64,000 nt of DNA from TMP-86 sp039807285 (GTDB taxonomy: Bacteria; Pseudomonadota; Gammaproteobacteria; Steroidobacterales; Steroidobacteraceae). Positions 8,429 to 16,260 of the stretch are shown in pieces. Within the stretch, counting starts at the first letter, position 1, and every line of letters starts with the position of its first letter. Both the position numbers and the translations under genes were made by a program. The notes below the pieces were generated by a model. That model did no database searches. It worked only from the letters and a program-made list of their open reading frames with translations, and was not told the origin of the DNA. The stretch is taken from contig JBGAGK010000003.1 of the NCBI GenBank assembly GCA_044226785.1, forward strand, positions 1-64,000, in the 5' to 3' direction.

Positions 8429-9658
8429 TCAACCGACATGTCCGACCTTGCCGATCATGTTCCACATCGGCAGGAAGACACCCAGCGCCAGGATCAGCAC
8501 CATGGCTCCCACGCCGACGATCAGGATGGGTTCGATCAGCGCGGTGAGGTTGCGAAGGCGGTAATCCACTTCCCGCTGGTAGAAGCCGGACACCTCCTCC
8601 AGCAACCGCGTCAGTTCGCCCGTCTCCTCCCCCACCGCCATCATCTGCAGCACCAATGGCGGAAAGATGCCCACGGCGCCTGCGGCACGACTCAGCGACT
8701 CGCCGCGTTCGACCGCATCGCGCAGCCTCAGCAGCCGCTCTGCCAGATACTCGTTGCCGGCCGAGCGCGCCAGCAGGGTCAGAGCCTGGATCATGGGCAA
8801 CCCGGCATCCAGGGAAATCGCCAGCGAGCGCACCACCCGCGACAGCACCGACTGGTGCAGCAGTTCGCCCAGCACCGGCACCTGGAGCTTGAACCGGTCG
8901 AAGGCAAAGCGCCCCTCGCGGGTCTGCACCCAGCGCCTGAAACCCAGCGCACCGAGCACCAGGGCGCCAACCAGCAGGAGCCCGTGTTGTCGCACGAATT
9001 CGGAGGTTCCCATGATGATGCGGGTGGGCCAGGGAATGTTGTTGCCCAGCACCTTGAACATGGGAGCGAAGTTCGGAATCACGAAGACCGTGATCACGGC
9101 AATCGCCAGCGCGATCACGCCCACCACGATCATCGGGTAGCGAAGCGCCGCCTTGACCCGATCCTGCACATCCTGATCCTGCCCCAGGTATTCCGACAGC
9201 CGCAGAAAACAGTTGTCCAGAGTGCCGGTGGCCTCGCCGACCCGCACCATGCTGATGAACAGCGGCGGGAACACGTCCGTGTGGCGCGCCAGCGAGGAAG
9301 CGAAATCACGCCCGGATTCCAGACTCTGCAGCACATCATGCAGCGCATCGCGCAACCGCAGGTTGTGCGTGGACTGCGCCAGGCCCTTCAGGCCGCGCAG
9401 CAGGGGCAGCCCCGCCTTGGTGATGGAATACATCTGTCGGGCAAACAGGACCAGATCGACGACCGTGACCCGGCGCGAACGGAACCGTTGCCACACCTCG
9501 CGAAGTTCGATGCGTGACACGGCATCGGGCAGGATCTCGAGCGGTGTGATGCCCAGATTCAGAAGGCGCGTGGCCACTGCGTCCATGCTGTCCGCATCCA
9601 GCCGGCCGGTGATCAGGTCACCCCGCCCGGACCGCCCACGATAGCGATACTGCGACAT
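8429..9658 (-). CDS. mshG: MSHA pilus inner-membrane platform protein MshG (GspF/PilC family)
   Basis: A 409-residue polytopic platform protein of the type II secretion/type IV pilus F family. It contains the two repeated cytoplasmic F domains, each followed by transmembrane helices: one repeat around residues 70-195 (LVLFARQMYSITKAGLPLLRGL) and the second around 275-400 (HQSVLSRVVRSLAISLDAGLPM). Both bear the conserved A-x-G-x-P-L/M motif. It couples the MshE motor to pilin extraction from the membrane. The start at 9658 lies three bases after the mshE stop. Length is normal. Confidence 0.92.
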   Translation of the reverse strand: MSQYRYRGRSGRGDLITGRLDADSMDAVATRLLNLGITPLEILPDAVSRIELREVWQRFRSRRVTVVDLVLFARQMYSITKAGLPLLRGLKGLAQSTHNLRLRDALHDVLQSLESGRDFASSLARHTDVFPPLFISMVRVGEATGTLDNCFLRLSEYLGQDQDVQDRVKAALRYPMIVVGVIALAIAVITVFVIPNFAPMFKVLGNNIPWPTRIIMGTSEFVRQHGLLLVGALVLGALGFRRWVQTREGRFAFDRFKLQVPVLGELLHQSVLSRVVRSLAISLDAGLPMIQALTLLARSAGNEYLAERLLRLRDAVERGESLSRAAGAVGIFPPLVLQMMAVGEETGELTRLLEEVSGFYQREVDYRLRNLTALIEPILIVGVGAMVLILALGVFLPMWNMIGKVGHVG

Positions 9659-9661
9659 GGC

Positions 9662-11437
9662 TCAGGCCCGCTGTGCCAGAAGGCGCTCGACGCCTTCCTC
9701 GGCCAGTGGCGCGTCCCGGTCTTCATCCAGCAATTCCTCAAGACCACTGCCCACGGCCATGGCCTCGGCCAGCGATGTGACACCCGACAGTGCGAGGTCG
9801 ATCGCCCCTTGTGCGATGGGGACGTAACCTTCCTTCGCGCGCGCGGCGCGGGCAAAGCCTTCCAGGTCACCGCGGCGGATTGACTCAGCCAGTGGGCGGT
9901 CGATTTCCAGCAACTCGTAGACCGCCACCCGCCCGCGATATCCGGACAGGTTGCAATAAGTGCAACCGGAGCCCGCAATGAACTTCTGCTTCTCCGGCTC
10001 GAGCTGCGGCCGGCAGCTCGCCAGCCATGCAAGCTGATTGGGGGTGGGCTGCACGGGCTGCGCGCAATCAGCGCATACACGCCGGACCAGGCGCTGTGCC
10101 AGCACGCCATGCACGGCCGCCGCAATCATGAAGCCGGGAGCGCCCATATCGAGCAGGCGATTGACCGTGGCCACCGCGTTGATGGTATGGAGGGTCGAAA
10201 AGACGAAATGTCCTGTCATCGCGCCCCGCAGCGCGATCTCCACGGTCTCGCGGTCCCGGATTTCTCCGACCAGGATGATGTCCGGATCCTGGCGCAGCGC
10301 CGTACGCAGGACACGCGCAAAATCCAGGCCGATCTTCGAGGCCACCTGCACCTGCGTGATGCGATCCATGCGGTACTCGACCGGATCCTCGACGGTGATG
10401 ACTTTCACGCCGGGCTGATTGATGTGATTCAGGGCCGCATACAGGGTCGTGGTCTTGCCGCTGCCCGTGGGTCCGGTGACCAGCATCATGCCCGCGTTTC
10501 GCTCGACCAGCCGGCGGAACCGCTCCTCGGTGGCGGCCGGCATCCCCAGCTGCTCGAGCGAGAGCATCGCGGAGCTCTGGTTCAGCAGACGCATCACCAC
10601 GGACTCGCCATGGGTGGTGGGCATGGTGGCCAGCCGCACATCCACGCCCGCATCCCGCACGCGCACGGAGAACCGGCCGTCCTGAGGGAGCCGTTTTTCG
10701 GCGATGTCCAGGCCGCACATGAGCTTCAGGCGCGTGACCAGTGCACTCGCCACGCGCTTGCCCTCGATCACCTGTTCCTGCAACACGCCATCGATCCGCA
10801 ACCGGATGCGCAATTTGTCCTCGCCCGGTTCGATATGGATATCCGAAGCCCGCGCCTGCACCGCGTCCTGGAACATGGTCTGCAGGAGCTTCAGCACCGG
10901 CGCATCGGGAGAGCCTTCCTCGGCAGTGAGGCCCTCGATGTCCACATCCCCATCCTTGAGTTCATCGCGTACCGCTTCGGCCAGCGTCGCGATCTCCTCG
11001 GTCTGTCGGTAGACCAGGTCGACGGTGCGCAGGAAATCAGCCTCGCCGACCAGCGTCAGGCGCATCGGCTGGCGGAGCCTGGCCTGCAGGTCATCGTAGG
11101 CGTGAAGATCCGAAGGATCCGCCATGCCGACCAGCAGCCCGCGCTCATCCTGCTGCAACACCAGCGCGCGATAGCGCCGGGCCAGCGGCTCGGGCAGGAG
11201 CTTCACCGCTTCGCGGTCGATGCGAACCTGCTTCAGGTCGATGAAGGGCACCTGGAGATGTCTGGACAGGAACTCCAGGAGCGAGTTTTCCGTGAGCAGC
11301 CCCAGATCCGCCAGAACCCGGCCCAGCTTCCTGCCCGTGCGCTTCTGCTCGGCCAGCGCCTGGGCCAGATGTTCCTCGCTGATGACCTTGTTCTGGACCA
11401 GCAGCTCTCCGAGACGGATCTTGCGACGCACGTTCAT
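9662..11437 (-). CDS. mshE: MSHA pilus extension ATPase MshE (GspE/PilB family)
   Basis: A 591-residue hexameric motor ATPase. The N-terminal region (residues 1-150) is the MshEN domain, with the repeated motifs L-G-x-L-L-V-x-x-x-x-I that bind cyclic di-GMP in MshE relatives. The C-terminal half has Walker A GPTGSGKTTT (about residue 320), the Asp box with I-I-L-V-G-E-I-R-D, the His box, and a tetracysteine zinc site formed by VCADC and CTYC. The ATG at 11437 is chosen because the protein then begins with the family-typical basic stretch; it lies 11 bases after the mshL stop. The mshM and mshN genes that normally intervene are absent. Confidence 0.93.
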   Translation of the reverse strand: MNVRRKIRLGELLVQNKVISEEHLAQALAEQKRTGRKLGRVLADLGLLTENSLLEFLSRHLQVPFIDLKQVRIDREAVKLLPEPLARRYRALVLQQDERGLLVGMADPSDLHAYDDLQARLRQPMRLTLVGEADFLRTVDLVYRQTEEIATLAEAVRDELKDGDVDIEGLTAEEGSPDAPVLKLLQTMFQDAVQARASDIHIEPGEDKLRIRLRIDGVLQEQVIEGKRVASALVTRLKLMCGLDIAEKRLPQDGRFSVRVRDAGVDVRLATMPTTHGESVVMRLLNQSSAMLSLEQLGMPAATEERFRRLVERNAGMMLVTGPTGSGKTTTLYAALNHINQPGVKVITVEDPVEYRMDRITQVQVASKIGLDFARVLRTALRQDPDIILVGEIRDRETVEIALRGAMTGHFVFSTLHTINAVATVNRLLDMGAPGFMIAAAVHGVLAQRLVRRVCADCAQPVQPTPNQLAWLASCRPQLEPEKQKFIAGSGCTYCNLSGYRGRVAVYELLEIDRPLAESIRRGDLEGFARAARAKEGYVPIAQGAIDLALSGVTSLAEAMAVGSGLEELLDEDRDAPLAEEGVERLLAQRA

Positions 11438-11448
11438 GGCGATGCTGT

Positions 11449-13062
11449 TCAGCGCACGCCCGCCGCCGCCTTGGGATCCAGCGCCGCGGCACGATCCAGC
11501 GGCTCGGCCGCGAGCTTCTGCCACTGCTCATCGGTCTCCACCACGATGGGCCGCAGCAGGATCACCAGCTCGGTGCGCACTTCGCTCTTGCGCTGGCTCT
11601 TGAAGAGATTCCCGAGCCCGGGGATGTCCCCCAGGAGCGGCGTGCGATAGTCCTGATAGCTTCGGGTGGTGCGCATCAACCCACCGATGACGATGAGCTG
11701 ACCGCTGGCGGCCTTGACGACGCTGTCGGATTCGCGCACCTGGCTGTAGGCCAGTGGCAGGGAATCGGTGACGCCGGCCACCGTGAGCTGCTTGACCTTC
11801 TCGGTCACGTCGCTCACGGTCGGGTGGATGTGCATGATGACTTCGCCGGCGGCGGAGATCTGCGGTGTCACATCCAGCGCGATGCCGCTGAAGAACGGTG
11901 CCAGTGACACGTCGCGATTGGTGGCCGAAGCCGTCCCGACCACGGTGTTGCTTGAAACACCGGTGACAAAGAACTCATCGGAGCCTGCCTTGATCACCGC
12001 CTTCTGGTTGTTCAGCGTCGAAACCCGGGGACTGGACAGCACGCGGGTCTTGCCCTGCTTGCTCAGCAACTCGATGAAGGCGCTGAAATCCGCGGTATTG
12101 ACCGCCAGCGAAAAGGCGCCGCCCAGCGTGCGCGTGACGGCATTGCCGATGGAACCCAGGGTGGTGGTGCTCGAAGGCTGATTGAACAGGTCGGTGCTGC
12201 CAAAGCCGTTCTGGGGTCCGGTCTGGACACCATTGAACAGGCTCTTTCCATCATGCCCCAGCATCGACCAGTTGATCCCCGCCTGGAAGCCGTCGGACAG
12301 CTCCACCTCGATGATCTTGGTCTCCAGGATCACTTGCCGGGTCGCGATGTTCTGGATCTGTTCCAGGTATTGCTGCACGTCACGCAGTTCCCGGGGGGTC
12401 GCGCGCACGGCAATGACGCCGGACTCGGCGTTGATGATGATGGCCCGCCCGCCATTTGCCGGAACCAGCCCGTGCAGGCTGTCCTCCAGTTCATGCCAGA
12501 AGTCCGAGGAAGAGCGCGTGGAAATGCTGGTACCGGTGATCTCGCGCACCTTGTCGCTGGCCTGGGATCCGGACTTGCCCCGCTCGAACACTTCGCCCGG
12601 CGGTTCGGCCAGCAGACTCCCCTGTGAGCCGTCCTGACTCTGCTGCGCGCCACTGATCTGGGGCGATCCGGTATTGCCCTGGCCCACCTGCCCCGACGAG
12701 ACGCGCGTGCGCGAGGTGCCCCGCCGCTCAAGATCGAGGTAGTTGACCTGGAACAGCCGGGTCTGCAATGACTGGGGCAGGATGACAAAGCCGCTCGGGA
12801 GCGGCCGATAGTCGTAGCCGTAGGCCTCGCGCACCGCATCCAGCACCTCGGGGAGCGTCACGTTGCGCATGTTCAGGGAAATGCTGCCGCTGACGCCGGG
12901 CTCGAGCACGATGTTGTACGGCGTGCCTTCGGCAAGGCCCTCGAAGAAGGTTCGGGCATTGGCGCCGGTCACGGCGACATCGAAGCGCGCATCGGCCGCC
13001 GCCACGGTCGAGGCGAACAGCACGGCACACAGACACGATAAGACCTGTTTCCTGAAAGTCAT
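11449..13062 (-). CDS. mshL: MSHA outer-membrane secretin MshL
   Basis: A 537-residue secretin of the GspD/PilQ superfamily. A signal peptide (LCAVLFASTVAAA) is followed by an STN/N0-like domain, where the stretch with NIVLEPGVSGSISLNMRNV is typical. Next come a Ser/Gly/Gln-rich linker (about residues 130-170), an N1 domain (VIAVRATPRELRDVQQYLE), and the C-terminal beta-barrel domain with the V-L-S-S-P-R motif and the closing LLGDIPGLGNLFK signature. It forms the pilus exit pore. The ATG at 13062 is three bases past the mshK stop. There is no lipobox, so either a pilotin is needed or it self-inserts. Confidence 0.93.
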   Translation of the reverse strand: MTFRKQVLSCLCAVLFASTVAAADARFDVAVTGANARTFFEGLAEGTPYNIVLEPGVSGSISLNMRNVTLPEVLDAVREAYGYDYRPLPSGFVILPQSLQTRLFQVNYLDLERRGTSRTRVSSGQVGQGNTGSPQISGAQQSQDGSQGSLLAEPPGEVFERGKSGSQASDKVREITGTSISTRSSSDFWHELEDSLHGLVPANGGRAIIINAESGVIAVRATPRELRDVQQYLEQIQNIATRQVILETKIIEVELSDGFQAGINWSMLGHDGKSLFNGVQTGPQNGFGSTDLFNQPSSTTTLGSIGNAVTRTLGGAFSLAVNTADFSAFIELLSKQGKTRVLSSPRVSTLNNQKAVIKAGSDEFFVTGVSSNTVVGTASATNRDVSLAPFFSGIALDVTPQISAAGEVIMHIHPTVSDVTEKVKQLTVAGVTDSLPLAYSQVRESDSVVKAASGQLIVIGGLMRTTRSYQDYRTPLLGDIPGLGNLFKSQRKSEVRTELVILLRPIVVETDEQWQKLAAEPLDRAAALDPKAAAGVR

Positions 13063-13066
13063 GATC

Positions 13067-13432
13067 TCAAGGATCTCCCTTGCCGGCCGCGGACGCGGCT
13101 GGCTTCTTGATCGAAGGACCCCGGTTGGCAACACGCAGCTCGTGCACCTTGCCCCCACGGACCCAGAGCACCTTGTCGGGAAGGATGGCCTGCACCCGTC
13201 CATCGCCGACTTCATCACCGGCCCGCACCCAGCGGTCCCAGACGATGGCCCTGATGTCAGACCGACCATCGGCGCCCTCGCGGACAAGGATGGCGCTCAC
13301 GACGGGAATCCTGGGACCGGCCGGCCGCCTCTGGACGGCGGGCTGCGGCGGACGGGTGGGATCCTGCAACTGCCCCGCACCAGCCGTCAGACCGGCCATC
13401 ATCAGCATTGCCATGACGATCTGCCGCTTCAT
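13067..13432 (-). CDS. mshK: MSHA biogenesis protein MshK-like
   Basis: A 121-residue periplasmic protein. The signal peptide (IVMAMLMMAGLTAGA) is followed by the motif Q-D-P-T-R-P-P, characteristic of MshK/PilP/GspC-type proteins, and a compact HR-like beta domain (VSAILVREGADGRS through DGRVQAILPDKVLWV). It is expected to bridge the inner-membrane MshI2/J subcomplex and the MshL secretin. ATG 13432 overlaps the mshJ stop by the ATGA arrangement, indicating coupled translation. The C-terminus is Lys/Ala-rich. Confidence 0.85.
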   Translation of the reverse strand: MKRQIVMAMLMMAGLTAGAGQLQDPTRPPQPAVQRRPAGPRIPVVSAILVREGADGRSDIRAIVWDRWVRAGDEVGDGRVQAILPDKVLWVRGGKVHELRVANRGPSIKKPAASAAGKGDP

Positions 13433-14157
13433 ACCGTGATCCATTCAGGCGAAAGGCTCAGTGCGCCGATCACGATGCGCACGCGATTGTCGGGCGAGTG
13501 GCGCGCGTCCACCTCCAGGCGATCCCAGTGGATCTTCCAGGGAAGGCGCTCGAGCTCATGCAGGTAGGCGGCCACCGCGAGGTAATCGCCCTCGACGACG
13601 ATCTCCACCGGATGCAGGAAGGGTCCGGGGTCCTTGGGCTGTGGCTGCTGCGCGGCACCTGGATCCGCGATACCCGCCGGATTGCCGCGTACAGGCCCGG
13701 AATCCTCCACTGCACTGGTCTTCGCCAGGCTGCGCGGCGGAAGGTTGGTCAGACTGACAAGATGCAGCCCGCGCTGACGAGCCAGGACCTCACGCAACAG
13801 GTCGATCATGCGCGATGGCGAGACATAGCCCTGCGCCAGTCTTGCCAGCTCCGCATCCAGGTCACGCAATTTCACTTTCAGGGCGCGGTTGCGTGCCGCT
13901 GCGATGACGGCAGGATCCTGCGCCACGGCCGCACCGGCCTGATCCACCACCAGCGTCTTGTCGCGCACGGCATTCAGGCGCATCTCCGCGGCCCGGGCGC
14001 GAGCCATCAGGGGATCCATCAGCAGCAACTGCCACAGGCAGTAGATGAGCGCCACCCCTGTTGCAAATACCAGGGCCCGCTCGCGCAGTGACCTCTGATC
14101 GAGTCGTTCGATCAGGGGCCGCACGCGTGAATTCAGGGCGCCCAGGGCGATCATCAT
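13429..14157 (-). CDS. mshJ: MSHA biogenesis protein MshJ (PilO/GspM-like)
   Basis: A 242-residue bitopic inner-membrane protein: a short cytoplasmic N-terminus with charged helix (RPLIERLDQRSLRERA), one transmembrane segment (LVFATGVALIYCLWQLLLM), a long coiled-coil region (about residues 55-110), then a ferredoxin-like PilO domain with the closing pattern W-K-I-H-W-D-R-L-E-V. It pairs with the PilN-like protein encoded immediately upstream, whose stop its start overlaps. A proline/glutamine-rich insertion (about residues 155-180) separates the two halves of the globular domain. Confidence 0.85.
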   Translation of the reverse strand: MMIALGALNSRVRPLIERLDQRSLRERALVFATGVALIYCLWQLLLMDPLMARARAAEMRLNAVRDKTLVVDQAGAAVAQDPAVIAAARNRALKVKLRDLDAELARLAQGYVSPSRMIDLLREVLARQRGLHLVSLTNLPPRSLAKTSAVEDSGPVRGNPAGIADPGAAQQPQPKDPGPFLHPVEIVVEGDYLAVAAYLHELERLPWKIHWDRLEVDARHSPDNRVRIVIGALSLSPEWITV

Positions 14158-14780
14158 GGCGCATCCTTTGCCGCGAATTCGAGACCCGGCGCCGACACTT
14201 CGAATGTGGATGCCGCCGGCGCATCCTCTTGCGTCGCGCGACGAAGGGTCAACCGGTCGAGATCCACTCCCGCCAGCGCCGGTTCGCGCGCCAGGGCTGC
14301 CAGATATTCCGGCACCAGATGCGGATCGACCGCAGCACCCTGCAGCGCCAGCTGCCCCGCGCCTTCAGCGAGTACGATGCGCCGCAGCCACAGGCCGTCC
14401 ATCCGGGCATGGGCCAATGCCACAAGCCGTGCGGCAAACCCCCTGGCCTGCGCGGCATCACCCTGCCGGATCACATCCAGGGCACGTTCTCGCGTGGCGA
14501 TATCCGCTGCGAGCGTCCTGGCATCGGCATCGAGCTCCTGCAGAGTCCGGCCGGGCCGGATCGCTGCACCCGCATGCTCCGACAGCACCAGTTCGGCCTG
14601 CTGTTGCTGTTCGAGAGCAGTGAGGGAATGCTCCAGGCGCGCGTTGCGCCAGCCCGCGAAGGCTGCCAGCGAGCCAAGGCTCAGGGTGAGCACGGCCAGT
14701 GCGACGCCGATGGCACGCGCCGAGAACAGGTGCTTTCGGGCACCGAGGATGGGCTGGTGAAGATTGACTTGCTGTTCCAT
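14154..14780 (-). CDS. MSHA biogenesis protein MshI2 (PilN-like)
   Basis: A 208-residue protein beginning with the N-terminal peptide QQVNLHQPIL, which in PilN-type proteins docks on the cytoplasmic PilM/MshI partner, then one transmembrane helix (ARAIGVALAVLTLSLGSLAAFAG), a Gln/Glu-rich coiled coil and a small beta-alpha domain. It therefore links cytoplasmic MshI (gene upstream) with MshJ (gene downstream, overlapping). In MSHA loci this gene is called mshI2 or is annotated as the PilN domain protein. Confidence 0.85.
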   Translation of the reverse strand: MEQQVNLHQPILGARKHLFSARAIGVALAVLTLSLGSLAAFAGWRNARLEHSLTALEQQQQAELVLSEHAGAAIRPGRTLQELDADARTLAADIATRERALDVIRQGDAAQARGFAARLVALAHARMDGLWLRRIVLAEGAGQLALQGAAVDPHLVPEYLAALAREPALAGVDLDRLTLRRATQEDAPAASTFEVSAPGLEFAAKDAP

Positions 14781-14791
14781 GTGTCGACCCG

Positions 14792-15718
14792 CTACAGGGA
14801 ACGCTGTTCGCGCCGAAGTGCCGCGCCCACGGCCATCAGCACGGATGCCTGGTCGGCATCGGCCAGCGGCGTTGTACAGGTCAGCAACTGGTTCAGATCC
14901 AGGACCGAAACCTCGAAGTTGCTGTCGCGCGCGAGCTCCGCGGCCAGTTGCCGTGCCCGCTCGCCGCAGGGTGCGACTGCCACCCGCGTGATCGGGGGCT
15001 GATCAAAATGCCGTTCGTAATAGTCGAGCGAGCGCTGCAGTTCGAGCAGCACGTTGTCCGGATCGAGCTGGCCTGACGCACCAGTCGAAAGACCCGCCTG
15101 CAGGTTCATCTGCCGGGCAAAGAAGAAGGTCGCGCCGCGCACCAGCACCACGGACGCACTGTCCGTCCCCAGATGCAGCATCGCGATCCCCTGGGCGGCC
15201 GCAGGCAGGAGCGACGCCAGGTTGCGCAGGCACAGCTCCGGCACATCGACCACATCGAATGCCGCCAGCGCCCCGAAGGCCGCTGCCTGCCAGTCCACGG
15301 CGCTGCGACGGGCGGCCACTGCATACATCATCCTTCCGTGGGTGCCGCGACTCTGGGCGGGAATGTCGAACACATCGATGACCGCGTCCTCGACCCTGAA
15401 ATCGATGGCATCACGCAGGCGCCAGCGCATGGCGGCCCGCAACTCCGCCGGCGGCACATCGGGCGATTCCACCAACGAAAGCTGATAGTCCCGGGCGCGC
15501 AGCACACCACTCACCGGCGCCGACGGAAGATCCATCGCACGCAGGGCACCGGCCAGTGCCTCAGGCCCACCCTTCGGCACCGGGTGAGTCTCGCAGCGCG
15601 CAAGGCTTGGGGCGCCGGCCGGATCCCGGCTCACGACTGCCACGGCCAGCCGGTCATCGTCCACCGCGATGCCGATGCGGCCCTTGGCGAGTGCACTGCG
15701 CTTGAGCAATCCGAACAC
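14792..15718 (-). CDS. mshI: MSHA biogenesis protein MshI (PilM-like cytoplasmic actin-fold protein)
   Basis: A 308-residue cytoplasmic protein and first gene of the pilus operon. It has the PilM/actin-like arrangement: an initial beta-hairpin (GIAVDDDRLAVAVV), the AMRWRLRDAIDF segment, and a central phosphate-loop-like stretch (IAMLHLGTDSASVVLVRG). Together with MshI2 and MshJ it would form the inner-membrane alignment complex. No mshH precedes it. Transcription probably starts in the 185-bp gap upstream (15719-15903). I do not see a confident promoter there. Confidence 0.87.
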   Translation of the reverse strand: MFGLLKRSALAKGRIGIAVDDDRLAVAVVSRDPAGAPSLARCETHPVPKGGPEALAGALRAMDLPSAPVSGVLRARDYQLSLVESPDVPPAELRAAMRWRLRDAIDFRVEDAVIDVFDIPAQSRGTHGRMMYAVAARRSAVDWQAAAFGALAAFDVVDVPELCLRNLASLLPAAAQGIAMLHLGTDSASVVLVRGATFFFARQMNLQAGLSTGASGQLDPDNVLLELQRSLDYYERHFDQPPITRVAVAPCGERARQLAAELARDSNFEVSVLDLNQLLTCTTPLADADQASVLMAVGAALRREQRSL

Positions 15719-15903
15719 GTGACCTCCATGCCCGACCGGCCGTATCTTTCGGCCCGCGGCTGCAACGAGGTATCGGAGTGGCAGATTCGATCTTTAACTT
15801 ATGTGCCGTGCAGTGCGGCCTGCGCACGGCGGCGGATGGATGCAGTGTGAGCGCCGTCACAGACCTTCATTCCGAAGGCGCCCGATGACGGCGGGATATC
15901 CTG

Positions 15904-16260
15904 CTACTTGAGCGTGGCCAGGTAGGCGATGAGGTCGGCCCGCGCCTTTGCGTCTGCGAGTCCCGCGAAAGGCATCAGGCTGCCGGGAACCAAACCTTGC
16001 GGATCGGCCAGGAAACGATCCAGCGTGGCCGCATCCCAGACCAGTTTCGAATTGCGCAGGGCGCGGCTGTAGCGAAATCCCTCGATGCTGCCTGCCCCTC
16101 TCCCGAGGATCCCTTTGAGACTCGGACCCACACTGTCAGTCCCATCCACCGAGTGGCAGACCGCACATTGGGCGAACACCGCCTTGCCCGCGGAAACATC
16201 CTGCGCGGCGCACGCCCCAGTGGCCAGCAAAGCCGCAAGAGCCAGAGCAGGTCGCATCAT
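15904..16260 (-). CDS. Monohaem class I cytochrome c, electron acceptor of the GMC dehydrogenase
   Basis: A 118-residue secreted cytochrome. The signal peptide (residues 1-19, LALAALLATGACA) may end in a lipobox-like TGAC, so a lipid anchor is possible. The haem motif CAVCH is at residues 32-36 and the distal ligand is Met 96 in S-L-M-P-F. The small S-type fold contains G-P-S-L-K-G. It starts with ATG at 16260, overlapping the stop of the flavin subunit. The gene order small subunit, flavin subunit, cytochrome matches membrane gluconate/sugar dehydrogenases. Those normally use a triple-haem cytochrome of about 440 residues; here it is a single-haem protein. Confidence 0.9.
   Translation of the reverse strand: MMRPALALAALLATGACAAQDVSAGKAVFAQCAVCHSVDGTDSVGPSLKGILGRGAGSIEGFRYSRALRNSKLVWDAATLDRFLADPQGLVPGSLMPFAGLADAKARADLIAYLATLK

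Noticed and set aside
7751..9517. Long plus-strand open frame of 588 codons antisense to the pilus genes
   Set aside because: It is rich in His, Arg, Gln and Gly with no domain pattern, as expected for a GC-rich antisense shadow; the minus-strand frames carry clear MshA/C/G motifs.
10109..11650. Plus-strand 513-codon frame opposite mshE
   Set aside because: Composition of an antisense shadow; mshE holds Walker and zinc motifs in the other strand.
15780..15830. Possible sigma54 promoter for mshI (GGCAC then TTAA)
   Set aside because: The -12 GC of the consensus is missing and the spacing is not met, so no promoter is called.
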